NCBI GenBank assembly: GCA_035533295.1
Contig: DATLUA010000077.1
Coordinates: forward strand, 1 to 21,740
Reading direction: 5' to 3'
DNA length: 21,740 nt
Source: JAGWJU01 sp035533295
GTDB taxonomy: Bacteria; Elusimicrobiota; Elusimicrobia; UBA1565; UBA9628
Below the pieces are notes generated by a model. That model did no database searches. It was not told where the DNA came from and saw nothing but the letters and a program-made list of their open reading frames with translations. Both the position numbers and the translations under genes were made by a program. This document shows positions 8,986-17,402 of this stretch, in pieces (the first letter of the stretch is position 1; the number at the start of each line of letters is the position of its first letter).

Positions 8986-9711
8986 TTAGGAGACCAGCTC
9001 CTTCATCTCCGAGACCGCGGCCTTCAAGCCCACGAACACGGAGCGGGCCACGATGGAAAATCCGATGTTGAGGCAGTCCAGGTGCGGGATGTCCGCGACG
9101 GGCTTGACGTTGTGGTAGCCCAGGCCATGGCCGGCGTGGACCGCGAGCCCCATCTCGTAGGCCAGGTAGGAGGCCAGCTCCAGGCGCTCCAACTCCTGGG
9201 CCGCGGCTTTTTGCCCGCGCGCCGCGCAGTAGGCCGTGGTGCAAAACTCGACGGTGTCCGCCCCCAGGCCCTTGGCCGCGCGCACGCCGGCGGCCTCGGG
9301 GTCGATGAAGAGGCTCACGCCGAGGCCCTTGGCCTTCAAGCGTTTGGCCGCGGCGGCGACGGCGCGTCCGCTCTTGGCGAGGTTCAAGCCCCCCTCGGTG
9401 GTGACTTCGCCGGGGCGCTCGGGCACTAAGCACACCGACTCGGGACCGGCCCTCAGGGCGGCCGCGACCATCGCGGGCTCCGAGGAAATTTCCAGGTAGA
9501 CCGCGCCCTTGGCGGCGCAGAGCTTGCGCAAATCCTCATCCTGAACGTGGCGCCGGTCTCGGCGCAGGTGCACGATGACGGCGCTGGCCCCGGCTTGGCG
9601 GCAGACCTGGGCCGCGGCCAGCAAATCCGGATCGGCCTCCTGGCGGGCCTGGCGCAGCGTGGCGACATGATCGATGTTGACTCCCAACTTGACGCGGCTT
9701 GAAATCTTCAT
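8986..9711 (-). CDS. pdxJ: Pyridoxine 5'-phosphate synthase
   Basis: PdxJ condenses 1-deoxy-xylulose-5-phosphate with 3-amino-2-oxopropyl phosphate to give pyridoxine 5'-phosphate (vitamin B6). The 241-residue TIM barrel has the signature LGVNIDHVATLRQAR (9-23), VHLRRDRRHVQDEDL (47-61) with His48, YLEISSE with Glu74, and VHAGHGLGYHNV. These are the standard substrate-binding and catalytic segments. The ATG at 9711 has GAGGGAG upstream and overlaps the glmM stop as ATGA. The glmM-pdxJ-acpS order is common; here glmS has entered between pdxJ and acpS. Confidence 0.96.
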   Translation of the reverse strand: MKISSRVKLGVNIDHVATLRQARQEADPDLLAAAQVCRQAGASAVIVHLRRDRRHVQDEDLRKLCAAKGAVYLEISSEPAMVAAALRAGPESVCLVPERPGEVTTEGGLNLAKSGRAVAAAAKRLKAKGLGVSLFIDPEAAGVRAAKGLGADTVEFCTTAYCAARGQKAAAQELERLELASYLAYEMGLAVHAGHGLGYHNVKPVADIPHLDCLNIGFSIVARSVFVGLKAAVSEMKELVS

Positions 9712-11081
9712 GCTCTTTCTCCCTCTTGTCCTGTTTCTCGGCGGTACGTCTCGGCCAGGCTTCGCGCCAGAGCCCGGACGCGGGCTTTGCTCGGGCCCTC
9801 GGCCAGGATGCGCAGGACCGGCTCGGTCCCTGAATAGCGAAGCAAAATTCGGCCCCGGCCGCGAAGCTCATTCTCGCCGCGGCGCAGGACTTTCTGCAGG
9901 CGGGGCAAATCCTCGAGCGGAATCTTGGAGTCGGTCTCCACGTTCTCCATGGCCTGGGGCACCGCGCGGAAGGCGCGGCCCAGCGCGCTCAACGGGCCGC
10001 CCGACTCGCGCAGCGCGGCCAAGGTCTGCAGCGCCGTCAAAAGCCCGTCGCCCGTGGCGGCGAAGCGCCGGAAGATCACGTGGCCCGAGGTCTCGCCGCC
10101 CAGGCTCAAGCCCTCTTTCTCGATGGCGTCGGTCACGTTGCGATCGCCCACCGGCACGCAGACGCTCGCGATGCCCTGGGATTCCAGAAAGCGCAAGAGC
10201 GCGTAGTTGGACATGACCGTGAGCGCCACCTTGTTCTTGCGCAAAAGCCCCAGGCGCTTTAAGCGCAGGGCGGCCAGGCAGATGATGGCGTCGCCGTCCA
10301 AGAGCCTGCCCTTCTCATCGGTGAAGAGCGCGCGGTCCGCGTCGCCGTCGAAAGAAATGCCGCAGTCGGCCCGGCGGCGCAGCACGGCCCGGCGCACGGC
10401 CCCCGGAAACAGCGCGCCGCAGCCGGCGTTGATGTTCCGGCCGTCGGGCGCGACGCCCAGGGGCGCGACCTTGGCGCCCAAATCCGAAAAGAGGGCGGGC
10501 GCGATTTTGGCGGCGGCCCCGTTGGCGCAGTCCAAGGCGATGGTCATGCCGGACAAATCGAAGTTGGAGGGAAAGGTGCTGCGCAGGAAATCGGCGTAGA
10601 GGCCGGCCAAGTCCGGGCGCCGCTGGGGCGCCGCGGCGGCCCGCCGGGGGCGAAGGGAGCGCGCGGGCTCGGCCGCCTCCCGCTCGATGCGGCCCTCGGC
10701 CTGGGCGCCCAGCTTAAAGCCGGCCGCGTCGAAAAACTTGACGCCGTTGAAGCGCGCGGGGTTGTGGCTGGCCGAGACCACGGCGCCGCCCGCGGCCCCG
10801 ACGCGGGGAATGAGGCAGGAAATTCCCGGCGTGGGAATCACGCCCACGTCTTGGATGCGGCAGCCGGCCGCGGAAAAGCCCGCGGCCAACTCGCGCGCCA
10901 GGGAGGGCCCGCTTTCCCGCGTGTCTCGGCCCATAAGCACGGCCGGCGCCCGGGAAGCCTGCGCCGCCTTTTCCGCCAGGATTTTTCCCGCCGAGAAGGC
11001 GATAGCGCGCAGGGCTTCGGGCGTCAAGGGGTAGCGCCCCGGAATGCCGCGCACGCCGTCGGTTCCAAACAGGGCGCCCAT
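9708..11081 (-). CDS. glmM: Phosphoglucosamine mutase
   Basis: GlmM converts glucosamine-6-phosphate to glucosamine-1-phosphate through a phosphoserine intermediate. The 457-residue protein begins MGALFGTDGVRG and carries the active-site loop VVSASHNP (101-108) with phospho-acceptor Ser105. It also has the metal loop FDGDADR (244-250), the sugar-binding GGETSGH and the phosphate-binding RYSGTEP. The frame extends upstream into folP, but the ATG at 11081, two bases after the folP stop, gives the family N-terminus. The diadenylate-cyclase genes cdaA and ybbR, often found between folP and glmM, are absent. Confidence 0.96.
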   Translation of the reverse strand: MGALFGTDGVRGIPGRYPLTPEALRAIAFSAGKILAEKAAQASRAPAVLMGRDTRESGPSLARELAAGFSAAGCRIQDVGVIPTPGISCLIPRVGAAGGAVVSASHNPARFNGVKFFDAAGFKLGAQAEGRIEREAAEPARSLRPRRAAAAPQRRPDLAGLYADFLRSTFPSNFDLSGMTIALDCANGAAAKIAPALFSDLGAKVAPLGVAPDGRNINAGCGALFPGAVRRAVLRRRADCGISFDGDADRALFTDEKGRLLDGDAIICLAALRLKRLGLLRKNKVALTVMSNYALLRFLESQGIASVCVPVGDRNVTDAIEKEGLSLGGETSGHVIFRRFAATGDGLLTALQTLAALRESGGPLSALGRAFRAVPQAMENVETDSKIPLEDLPRLQKVLRRGENELRGRGRILLRYSGTEPVLRILAEGPSKARVRALARSLAETYRRETGQEGERA

Positions 11082-11083
11082 GG

Positions 11084-11941
11084 CTAGTTCGCGGCGCGCA
11101 CGGCCCAAAAAGTCGAGAGCGCCTGGCGCGTCGCGGCCACGTCGTGGACGCGCACCACGGCCGCGCCCGCGGCGGCCGCGCACACGGCCGCGGCCAAGCT
11201 CCCCGGCAGCCGGTCCGCGGGGCCCTGGTCCGGGACGATGGCGCCCAAAAACGACTTGCGCGACGCGCCCAGCGCCACGGGCGCCAGCCGGGAGAAGGCG
11301 TCCAAGTGCTTGAGCAGGGACAAATTGTGCGCCGGGGTCTTGCCAAAGCCGATGCCGGGGTCGATGAGCGCGCGGGCCTTGTCGCCGCCGGCCTGGGCGA
11401 AGAACTCCAGGCGCTCGGCCAGAAAATCCCGGACCTCGGCGACCACGTCCGCGTAGCGCGGGTCGTCCTGCATGGCCGCGGAGCTGGCGCCCAGCCGGTG
11501 CATGAGGATGACCGCGTCGAACTTCGCGGCCTCATGGACCAAGTCCGGCTCGGCGCGCAGGGCCGAGACGTCGTTTAAAATCGCGGCGCCGGCCAGGCGC
11601 GAGAGGCGCGCGACCTCGGCCTTGTCCGTGTCCACGGACACCGGCAGGCCCGTGGCCTCGGCCGCCGCGCGCACCGCCGGAACGACGCGGCGGATCTCCT
11701 CTTGGAGCGTCACCGGCAGGGAGCCCGGGCGCGTGGACTGGCCGCCGATGTCGATGATGTCCGCGCCCTCGTCCTTCATGCGCTTGGCGCGGGCGGCCGC
11801 CGCCTTGGCCGTGGCGGCCCGGGAGCCGGCGTAGAACGAATCGGGGGTCACGTTGACCACGCCCATGACTTTTGGCGGGCCGTTGGCCCCGCCCCAGGCG
11901 CGCGGCTCAAGCCGCGGCGCCGGCTTGCTGAAGGATGGCAT
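11084..11941 (-). CDS. folP: Dihydropteroate synthase
   Basis: FolP joins p-aminobenzoate to the dihydropterin pyrophosphate in folate synthesis. The 285-residue TIM barrel shows VMGVVNVTPDSF (25-36), IDIGGQSTRPG (63-73; the family more often has GESTRPG), VSVDT (101-105), ILNDVSAL (121-128), IDPGIGFGKT and GASRKSF. All pterin- and pyrophosphate-binding segments are therefore kept. The ATG at 11941 overlaps the 3' end of ftsH by 35 bases. This is the standard ftsH-folP-glmM order. The glutamate to glutamine change in the STRPG loop occurs in other family members, and activity is expected. Confidence 0.94.
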   Translation of the reverse strand: MPSFSKPAPRLEPRAWGGANGPPKVMGVVNVTPDSFYAGSRAATAKAAAARAKRMKDEGADIIDIGGQSTRPGSLPVTLQEEIRRVVPAVRAAAEATGLPVSVDTDKAEVARLSRLAGAAILNDVSALRAEPDLVHEAAKFDAVILMHRLGASSAAMQDDPRYADVVAEVRDFLAERLEFFAQAGGDKARALIDPGIGFGKTPAHNLSLLKHLDAFSRLAPVALGASRKSFLGAIVPDQGPADRLPGSLAAAVCAAAAGAAVVRVHDVAATRQALSTFWAVRAAN

Positions 11942-13718
11942 CGATGTCCTCTCCGTTCAAGACCTCGCGATCGAAAAGCTTGGCCGCCAAGGCGTCCAAC
12001 GCGCGCTTGTGCGTGGAGAGGATATCGCGGGCCTTGTTCTGGGCCTCGGTGACGATGCGCTTGACCTCCTCGTCGACCAGGCGCGCGGTGTTGTCGGAAT
12101 AGTTGGCCGGCTGGGCGATGTCCCGGCCCAGGAAAATCTCCTGGTCCGGCTTCTTGAGGGACAAGGGGCCGATTTTTTCGCTCATGCCGAACTCGGTCAC
12201 CATGCGCAGCGCGTAGGCCGACGCCTTGGCGATGTCGTCCGCGGCGCCGGTGGTGATATCGGAAAAGATGATCTCCTCAGCGCAGCGGCCGCCGAAGAGC
12301 ACGGCCAGGCGGTTTAAAATCTCGGACTTGGAAGTGAGGTATTTGTCCTCGGTCGGGAGCTGCAGCGTGTAGCCCAGGGCGTGGCCGCGCGAAATGATGG
12401 ACACCTTGTGCACGGGGTCGGTGCCGGGCAGAATCTTGGCGACCAGCGTGTGCCCGGACTCGTGGTAGGCGACGATGTGCTTTTCCTTGTCGGACATGAG
12501 GCTGGACTTTCTCTGCGGCCCGGCCATGACCCGCTCGATGGCCTCCTCCAAATCCACGGTCTCGATAGCTTCCTTTTTCTTGCGCGCGGCCAGGAGCGCG
12601 GCCTCATTGACCACGTTGGCCAGGTCCGCGCCGGAGAAACCGGGCGTGCGGCGCGCGACCAGGGCCAAGTCCACCTCGGGCGCCATCTTCACGTCGCGCG
12701 AGTGGACCTTCAGGATGTCCTCGCGGCCCTTCAAGTGCGGCGCGGGAACGTTGATTTGGCGGTCAAAGCGCCCCGGGCGCAGAAGCGCCGGATCGATGAC
12801 GTCGGGACGGTTGGTGGCGGCGATAAGCACGATGCCCTGGTTCTGCTCGAAGCCGTCCAGCTCGACCAAAAGCTGGTTTAAGGTCTGTTCGCGCTCGTCG
12901 TGTCCGCCGCCGATGCCCGCGAAGCGGTGGCGCCCCACGGCGTCTAGTTCGTCGATAAAAATCACGGCCGGCGACGTTTTCTTCGCTTGGGTGAAGAGAT
13001 CCCGCACGCGGGAAGCGCCCACTCCCACGAACATTTCCACGAACTCGGAGGCCGAGGCGGAGAAAAACGGCACGCCCGCCTCGCCGGCCACGGCCCGGGC
13101 CAGAAGCGTCTTGCCCGTGCCGGGAAGGCCGAAGAGGAGCACGCCCCGCGGCATCTTGCCGCCGAGCTTTTTGAACTGCTCGGGGTTCTTCAAGAAATCC
13201 ACGATTTCTAGGAGCTCCTCCTTGGCCTCGTCGCAGCCGGCCACGTCGGCGAACGTGGTCTTGTTCTTGGCCCCGTCGGAGAGCTTGGCCCGGCTGCGGC
13301 CGAAGGACATGGCTTGCTTGCCCCCCCCTTGGACCTGGCGGATAAAGAAGAGCCACCAAAACACGAAAAAAAGCACGATCCAGCCCACGTTGACGGCCAG
13401 GCTCGTGATCCAACTCCGGTCGGGCTCGCCCTCGAAGCGCGAGACGTGGTTGTTCTCCAGCTCCTGGACCAAATTCGCGTCGGGCAGGGGAATAGTCTCG
13501 AAGTCCACGCTCTGGCCGCCGGCGCCCTTGTATTTGCCCTCGATGAGATCCGGCTGGACCTTCACGCTGGTGACCGCGCCGGCCTTGAGCTTGGCCTGGA
13601 ACTCGGAATAGGGGATCTTGATCTGCTGCTCGGGCGCCTTCACGTTGCGAAAGAGCGCGACCAGAAGGATGAACGCCAGGGCCCAGAGTGCCAGCTGCTT
13701 GAAATTCTTATTTTCCAT
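11907..13718 (-). CDS. ftsH: ATP-dependent zinc metalloprotease FtsH
   Basis: FtsH is a hexameric inner-membrane AAA+ protease that degrades misfolded membrane proteins and regulators. The 603-residue protein has two membrane segments (about 8-24 and 107-126) flanking a small periplasmic domain. It then has a Gly-rich linker, Walker A GLPGTGKT (197-204), Walker B VIFIDELDA (252-260), a second region of homology ending RPGRFDR (314-320), and the zinc motif HESGH (419-423). The GAADDI segment supplies the third zinc ligand. Leu198 replaces the usual proline in GPPGTGKT. A run of eight G codes for the linker (plus strand C at 13321-13328), and the frame is intact. It overlaps hpt by 11 bases. 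Confidence 0.97.
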   Translation of the reverse strand: MENKNFKQLALWALAFILLVALFRNVKAPEQQIKIPYSEFQAKLKAGAVTSVKVQPDLIEGKYKGAGGQSVDFETIPLPDANLVQELENNHVSRFEGEPDRSWITSLAVNVGWIVLFFVFWWLFFIRQVQGGGKQAMSFGRSRAKLSDGAKNKTTFADVAGCDEAKEELLEIVDFLKNPEQFKKLGGKMPRGVLLFGLPGTGKTLLARAVAGEAGVPFFSASASEFVEMFVGVGASRVRDLFTQAKKTSPAVIFIDELDAVGRHRFAGIGGGHDEREQTLNQLLVELDGFEQNQGIVLIAATNRPDVIDPALLRPGRFDRQINVPAPHLKGREDILKVHSRDVKMAPEVDLALVARRTPGFSGADLANVVNEAALLAARKKKEAIETVDLEEAIERVMAGPQRKSSLMSDKEKHIVAYHESGHTLVAKILPGTDPVHKVSIISRGHALGYTLQLPTEDKYLTSKSEILNRLAVLFGGRCAEEIIFSDITTGAADDIAKASAYALRMVTEFGMSEKIGPLSLKKPDQEIFLGRDIAQPANYSDNTARLVDEEVKRIVTEAQNKARDILSTHKRALDALAAKLFDREVLNGEDIDAILQQAGAAA

Positions 13719-14271
13719 GATTGATCGCGTCCTTTTTCAGAACGGCCACGTAGGGCAGGCTGCGGTAGCGCTCGTTGAAGTCGAGCCCGTAGCCCACCAC
13801 GAAATCGTTGGGAATGGGAAAGCCCACGTACTTGGCCTTGACCGGAATGCGCCGGCACTCCGGCTTGTCCAGGAGCGCGCAGACCTCCAGGCTCCGGGGC
13901 CCCCGGGTTCTCAAATTGTCGAGCAGGTAATGCAGGGTCAGGCCCGTGTCCACGATGTCCTCCACCACGATGAGGTCCCTGCCCGCCGCGCTGGCCTTCA
14001 AGTCGAGGTTCACGCGCACCACGCCGGTGGAATCCGCCGCCTCGTAGGAGGAGACGCTCATGAAGTCCACCGAGCAGTCCAGGCTCAGGCTGCGCATCAA
14101 GTCGGCCAGGAAGACCACGCTGCCCTTCAGGATGCCGATGAGCACGGGCTTTTTGCCCGCGTAATCGCGCGAAATTTGGCCGCCCAACTCCGCGACGCGG
14201 GCGCGCAGGGCCCTCTCGTCCAAAAGGATGCGCTCGACTTCTGCGGGAACCGGATTTGACTCGGTCGGCAT
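13708..14271 (-). CDS. hpt: Hypoxanthine phosphoribosyltransferase
   Basis: Hpt salvages hypoxanthine (and often guanine) with PRPP to make IMP or GMP. The 187-residue protein shows the PRPP-binding loop VVEDIVDTGLTL (102-113), ILKGSVVFLADLMR (47-60), FMSVSSYE (70-77) and VGFPIPNDFVVGYGLDFNERYR near the C-terminus. All are standard for bacterial Hpt. The frame is open to a TTG at 14316, but the predicted transcription start near 14285 and the usual family N-terminus favour the ATG at 14271. The hpt-ftsH pairing is very common in bacteria. It is the first gene of the long minus-strand operon. Confidence 0.95.
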   Translation of the reverse strand: MPTESNPVPAEVERILLDERALRARVAELGGQISRDYAGKKPVLIGILKGSVVFLADLMRSLSLDCSVDFMSVSSYEAADSTGVVRVNLDLKASAAGRDLIVVEDIVDTGLTLHYLLDNLRTRGPRSLEVCALLDKPECRRIPVKAKYVGFPIPNDFVVGYGLDFNERYRSLPYVAVLKKDAINHGK

Positions 14272-14291
14272 GAAAATTGGCGTTGCCCTTA

Positions 14292-14320
14292 AGAATAACT
14301 TTATTGCGCGGCGCAATCAA
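14292..14320 (-). promoter_or_regulatory. Predicted promoter of the hpt-ftsH operon
   Basis: On the minus strand TTGATT (14320-14315) is followed by a 17-base spacer and TATTCT (14297-14292). This predicts initiation near 14285 and a leader of about 14 bases before the hpt ATG. Both boxes match the vegetative consensus at four of six positions. This is the only gap of useful size upstream of the long operon, so it probably drives many genes downstream. Confidence 0.5.
14303..14317. repeat. Perfect 15-bp palindrome between divergent promoters
   Basis: ATTGCGC (14303-14309), one G, then GCGCAAT (14311-14317) form a perfect inverted repeat. It covers the predicted -35 box of the kinase gene and lies inside the hpt promoter spacer, so a protein bound here could affect both directions. 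No known regulator is assigned. Confidence 0.5.
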
Positions 14321-14332
14321 GGGTGGTAGAAT
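14304..14332 (+). promoter_or_regulatory. Predicted promoter of the kinase-ddl pair
   Basis: TTGCGC (14304-14309), a 17-base spacer, then TAGAAT (14327-14332) match the vegetative promoter pattern, the -10 box at five of six positions. Initiation near 14339 leaves a leader of about 21 bases containing a purine-rich GGAAAGGA ahead of the ATG at 14360. Confidence 0.5.
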
Positions 14333-14359
14333 AACCATAAGGAAAGGAAAATCCGGAAG

Positions 14360-15502
14360 ATGCCTCCAGAAAGCCGCGACCACGAACTGCAGAACCACAA
14401 GAAGGAATTCCTGGCCAGCGTCTCCCACGAGATGCGCACGCCGCTCTCGGTCATCATGGGCTACGTCCAAATTCTCAAGGAAGAGACCCTGGGCCCGCTG
14501 ACCGCGGAGCAGAAAAAATCCCTGGACACGATTTACGGCCGCGCCGAGGATTTGCTGCGCGTGATGACCCATCTTCTGGCGGCGCGGGAGCTCCAGGAAG
14601 GCAAGAAGAACATCAAGCTGGAGGCCCTGGATCTGCGCGCGTTTTTGGCCGAGCGCCTGGCCCGTCCCATCCGGGAAAAAACCCGCAAGGGCATGACCTT
14701 GGAGCAGCGCCTGGGCGCGGAGGAAATCTGGGTCAAGGCCGACGCGCAGAAGCTGGGCGAGGTCATCGACAACCTGGTCCTCAACGCCGTCAAGTTCGGC
14801 CCGGAAAAAAGCGCCGTGCGCGTCGCTTTGTCCTCGGACGGCCGCGAGGCCCGCGTGAGCGTCCAAGATTCGGGCCCCGGGCTCTCCGACGAGGAGAAGC
14901 GCCGGCTCTTCGAGCCCTTTTCCGCGACCGAGCGGGGCCTAGCCCGCGAGCACGGCGGCCTGGGCTTAAGCCTTTTCTTGTGCCGGGAAATTCTAGAGCA
15001 GCACGGCGGGAGCATCTTCGCGGGCCGCCCCGAGGGCGCCGCCTCGGGCTGCCTAGCCCAGTTCGCGCTGCCGCTCTCCGCCAAGCCCGCGGCGAAAGGA
15101 TCCGTGGGAACGGCGGCGCCGCGCGTGCTGGTGGTCGAGGACGACATGGACTTTCTGCAGCTCATGGTGATTTTCTTGAGCCGCCTGGGGGACAACATCG
15201 AGGTCACGGCCGCCGAAACCGGCGGCGCCGCCCTCGCGGAAATCGCCAAGCGCGCGCCAGACCTCATTATCCTCGACCTCATGCTCCCGGGCATGGACGG
15301 CATCTCGATTTTGGAGCGCCTCAAAAAGGACCGCAAGACCGCCGGGGTGCCCGTCCTCATCGTGAGCGGCTACGAGGCCGGCGCGCAAAAAGCGGGCCGG
15401 GCGGGCGCGGAGGACGTCCTCATCAAGCCCTTCGAAGAGGCCGTTTTCGCCGCGAAGATTTCCGCGCTGCTCTCTAAAAACGGAGCGGCCAAGGGTCGCT
15501 GA
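14360..15502 (+). CDS. Sensorless hybrid histidine kinase with receiver domain
   Basis: A 380-residue soluble signalling protein. It starts almost directly with the HisKA helix, FLASVSHEMRTPLSVIMGY, phospho-acceptor His23. The HATPase domain follows: N-box IDNLVLNAVKFGP (136-148), G1 DSGPGLS (170-176), G2 GGLGLSLF (199-206). After a short Ala-rich linker comes a receiver domain from about 255: acidic pair VEDD (259-262), phospho-acceptor Asp306 in LILDLMLPGMDG, Ser336 and Lys356. There is no sensor, membrane or PAS segment, so input probably comes from a partner protein. It is followed 17 bases later by ddl on the same strand. The cognate output partner is not visible. Confidence 0.92.
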   Translation: MPPESRDHELQNHKKEFLASVSHEMRTPLSVIMGYVQILKEETLGPLTAEQKKSLDTIYGRAEDLLRVMTHLLAARELQEGKKNIKLEALDLRAFLAERLARPIREKTRKGMTLEQRLGAEEIWVKADAQKLGEVIDNLVLNAVKFGPEKSAVRVALSSDGREARVSVQDSGPGLSDEEKRRLFEPFSATERGLAREHGGLGLSLFLCREILEQHGGSIFAGRPEGAASGCLAQFALPLSAKPAAKGSVGTAAPRVLVVEDDMDFLQLMVIFLSRLGDNIEVTAAETGGAALAEIAKRAPDLIILDLMLPGMDGISILERLKKDRKTAGVPVLIVSGYEAGAQKAGRAGAEDVLIKPFEEAVFAAKISALLSKNGAAKGR

Positions 15503-15519
15503 CGCCCGCGCCCGCCGCC

Positions 15520-16680
15520 ATGAAAAAAACCCGGCTCTGGATTCTCTGCGGCGGCAAGTCCGCGGAGCACGACGTGTCCTTGGTCTCGGCCAAGTTCATC
15601 TACGAGACCCTCGACCGGGCGCGCTTTTCTCCCGAGCTCGTCTACATCGATCCGCTCGGGCTTTGGCGCAAGGCCCCGGCGAAAATCCTGGCCTCGCGGG
15701 TCGCGCAGGCCGCGGCGCGGCCGCGCTTCGCGGGCCGCCCCATGGACATCGCGCGCGAGCTGGGCGACCTCCGAAAGCGGCCGGACGCGATTTTTCCCGT
15801 CCTGCACGGGCCCCACGGCGAGGACGGCACGCTGCAGGGGCTCCTGGATATTTTCGGCGTTCCCTACGTCGGCTGCGGGGTGTTCGCCTCCGCCGCGGGC
15901 ATGGACAAGGAGATGGCCAAGCGCCTGGCGGCCGAGGCCGGCATTCCCATCGCCGCCTACCGCGTCGCCAGAAGCCTGGCGCAGGCCCGCGCGGGAGCCC
16001 GGGCGCTGGGCTTTCCGCTTTTCGTCAAGCCCGCCCGGCAAGGCTCGTCCGTGGGCGTCTCCCGCGCGGCCAACCCCGGGCAGCTCGCCGCCGCGGTCAA
16101 GGAAGCGCTGCGCTACGACGACAAGGTTTTGCTGGAAAAGGCCGTGCCTCGGGCGCGGGAAATCGAGTGCGCCGTGCTGGGCGATCCGGCGCTGCCCGCG
16201 GGCCATCCGCTGAGGCTCAAAGCCTCCATCTGCGGCGAGGTGGTTCCCAACACCGAGTTCTACAGCTACGCCTCCAAGTACCTCGACTTGGACGGCTCGG
16301 CGCGCTATATTCCCGCGCGGATATCCGCCGCCCAGACGCGGCGCGCGCGGGAGCTTTCCCTGGCGGCGTTCGGCGCCATCGACGGCTACGCCATGGGCCG
16401 CGTGGACTTTTTGATGGATCCCAAATCCGGGCGCCTCTACTTCAACGAGATCAACACCATCCCGGGGTTCACGTCGGCCAGCATGTACCCGAACTTATGG
16501 CGCGCTTCAGGCGTGCCCCCCAAGCGCCTCATCGAGCGGCTCGTCGGCCTGGCGCTGCGCCGGGGACGAGCGCGAAACGCCCTTTTGACCGCGCCGCCGC
16601 GAGCCAACGCCTTTCCCGAGGGCCCGCGCGACGCTCGGCCTCCGGCCTCGACCGCGCCGCCGCGGCCCGCCTCCGTCTAG
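15520..16680 (+). CDS. ddl: D-alanine-D-alanine ligase
   Basis: Ddl makes the D-Ala-D-Ala dipeptide of peptidoglycan precursors. The 386-residue ATP-grasp protein has CGGKSAEHDVSL (10-21), PVLHGPHGEDGTLQG (the HGxxGEDG motif), FVKPARQGSSVGVS (ATP binding), FYSYASKY (tyrosine-type omega loop) and YFNEINTIPGFTSASMYP (metal and substrate site). The tyrosine in the omega loop indicates D-Ala-D-Ala rather than D-Ala-D-lactate specificity. A C-terminal Pro/Ala/Arg-rich tail of roughly 35 residues extends beyond the usual end. The ATG at 15520 lacks a clear ribosome site, so coupling to the upstream kinase is likely. Its stop overlaps that of the convergent ankyrin gene. Confidence 0.95.
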   Translation: MKKTRLWILCGGKSAEHDVSLVSAKFIYETLDRARFSPELVYIDPLGLWRKAPAKILASRVAQAAARPRFAGRPMDIARELGDLRKRPDAIFPVLHGPHGEDGTLQGLLDIFGVPYVGCGVFASAAGMDKEMAKRLAAEAGIPIAAYRVARSLAQARAGARALGFPLFVKPARQGSSVGVSRAANPGQLAAAVKEALRYDDKVLLEKAVPRAREIECAVLGDPALPAGHPLRLKASICGEVVPNTEFYSYASKYLDLDGSARYIPARISAAQTRRARELSLAAFGAIDGYAMGRVDFLMDPKSGRLYFNEINTIPGFTSASMYPNLWRASGVPPKRLIERLVGLALRRGRARNALLTAPPRANAFPEGPRDARPPASTAPPRPASV

Positions 16681-17396
16681 AGGGACTGCGCCAAGCCCGC
16701 GTAGCCGCGGCTCAGCGCCACGGCCTTGGCGGTGAGGCCGTCCTTGCCTTGGAGGGAAACGTCGGCGCCCGCGGCCACCAGGGCCTTGGCGGCGGCCGCG
16801 AAGCCGTTGTGCGCCGCCCAGATGAGCGCGGTATAGCCGAAGGAGTCGCGCGCGTTGAGATTGGCCTTCTGGCTCGCGAGCAGGTTGATCAAATCGGTCT
16901 CGCCCAATTGCGCCGCCACGATGAGCGCGGTCTGGCTCCGCGCGTTGGCGGCGTTGACGTCGGCGCCCGCGGTGATGAGCGCCGAGGCGGTATCCGCGTT
17001 GCCGCGCTCCACGGCCCAGAAGAGCGCCGTGTCTCCCTGGGAATCGCGCGCGTTGACCGCGTCTCCCTGCTTTAGGAGGAACCCCACGATGTCGGTATTG
17101 CCGCTCTTGGCCGCCTCAACGAGCGGGATATAATTCGCGGTCGCCGCGGGAAGACTGCCGCCGTGAGCCAGGAGCGCCTGAAGGATGGGAAGGCTGCCGC
17201 GGGAAATAGCCCACATGGCCGGAGTGTAGCCGTAGATGCCGGTCACGTTGGGATTCTGCCCTTGGGCCAACTCCGAAACCACGTCGGCCAACTGGCCGTT
17301 TTTAGCCGCGACGATGAGCGGCGCGTCCACCGAGGACGCGTGGACCGACCCCGCTGCCAAGGCCAGGGCCAGCACGAGGAGACCTCCTGGTCTCAT
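16677..17396 (-). CDS. Exported ankyrin-repeat protein
   Basis: A 239-residue protein. A signal peptide (residues 1-20, cleavage near VHA-SS) is followed by about six ankyrin repeats of about 33 residues. They are recognisable by GYTPAMWAISRGSLPILQAL, GDTALFWAVERGNADTASAL, QTALIVAAQLGETDLINLL and GYTALIWAAHNGFAAAAKAL. Ankyrin repeats bind other proteins; the target and process are unknown, and the signal peptide places it in the periplasm or outside. The stop codon shares the CTAG at 16677-16680 with the convergent ddl stop. A strong promoter predicts initiation exactly at the ATG. An alternative GTG at codon 8 has AGGAGG seven bases upstream, but it would spoil the signal peptide. Confidence 0.88.
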   Translation of the reverse strand: MRPGGLLVLALALAAGSVHASSVDAPLIVAAKNGQLADVVSELAQGQNPNVTGIYGYTPAMWAISRGSLPILQALLAHGGSLPAATANYIPLVEAAKSGNTDIVGFLLKQGDAVNARDSQGDTALFWAVERGNADTASALITAGADVNAANARSQTALIVAAQLGETDLINLLASQKANLNARDSFGYTALIWAAHNGFAAAAKALVAAGADVSLQGKDGLTAKAVALSRGYAGLAQSL

Positions 17397-17402
17397 GCCC
17401 GA

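Noticed and set aside
13321..13328. Run of eight C within ftsH as a possible frameshift or phase-variation tract
   Set aside because: The FtsH frame is intact on both sides and encodes the ordinary Gly-rich linker; an essential gene is an unlikely phase-variable target.
12475..13611. Plus-strand open frame of 378 codons opposite ftsH
   Set aside because: Low-complexity Ser/Arg/Pro composition, with a certain gene (ftsH) on the other strand.
13640..14866. Minus-strand frame of 408 codons spanning hpt and the kinase
   Set aside because: It runs across the divergent promoter region and opposite a clear histidine kinase, and it has no domain of its own.
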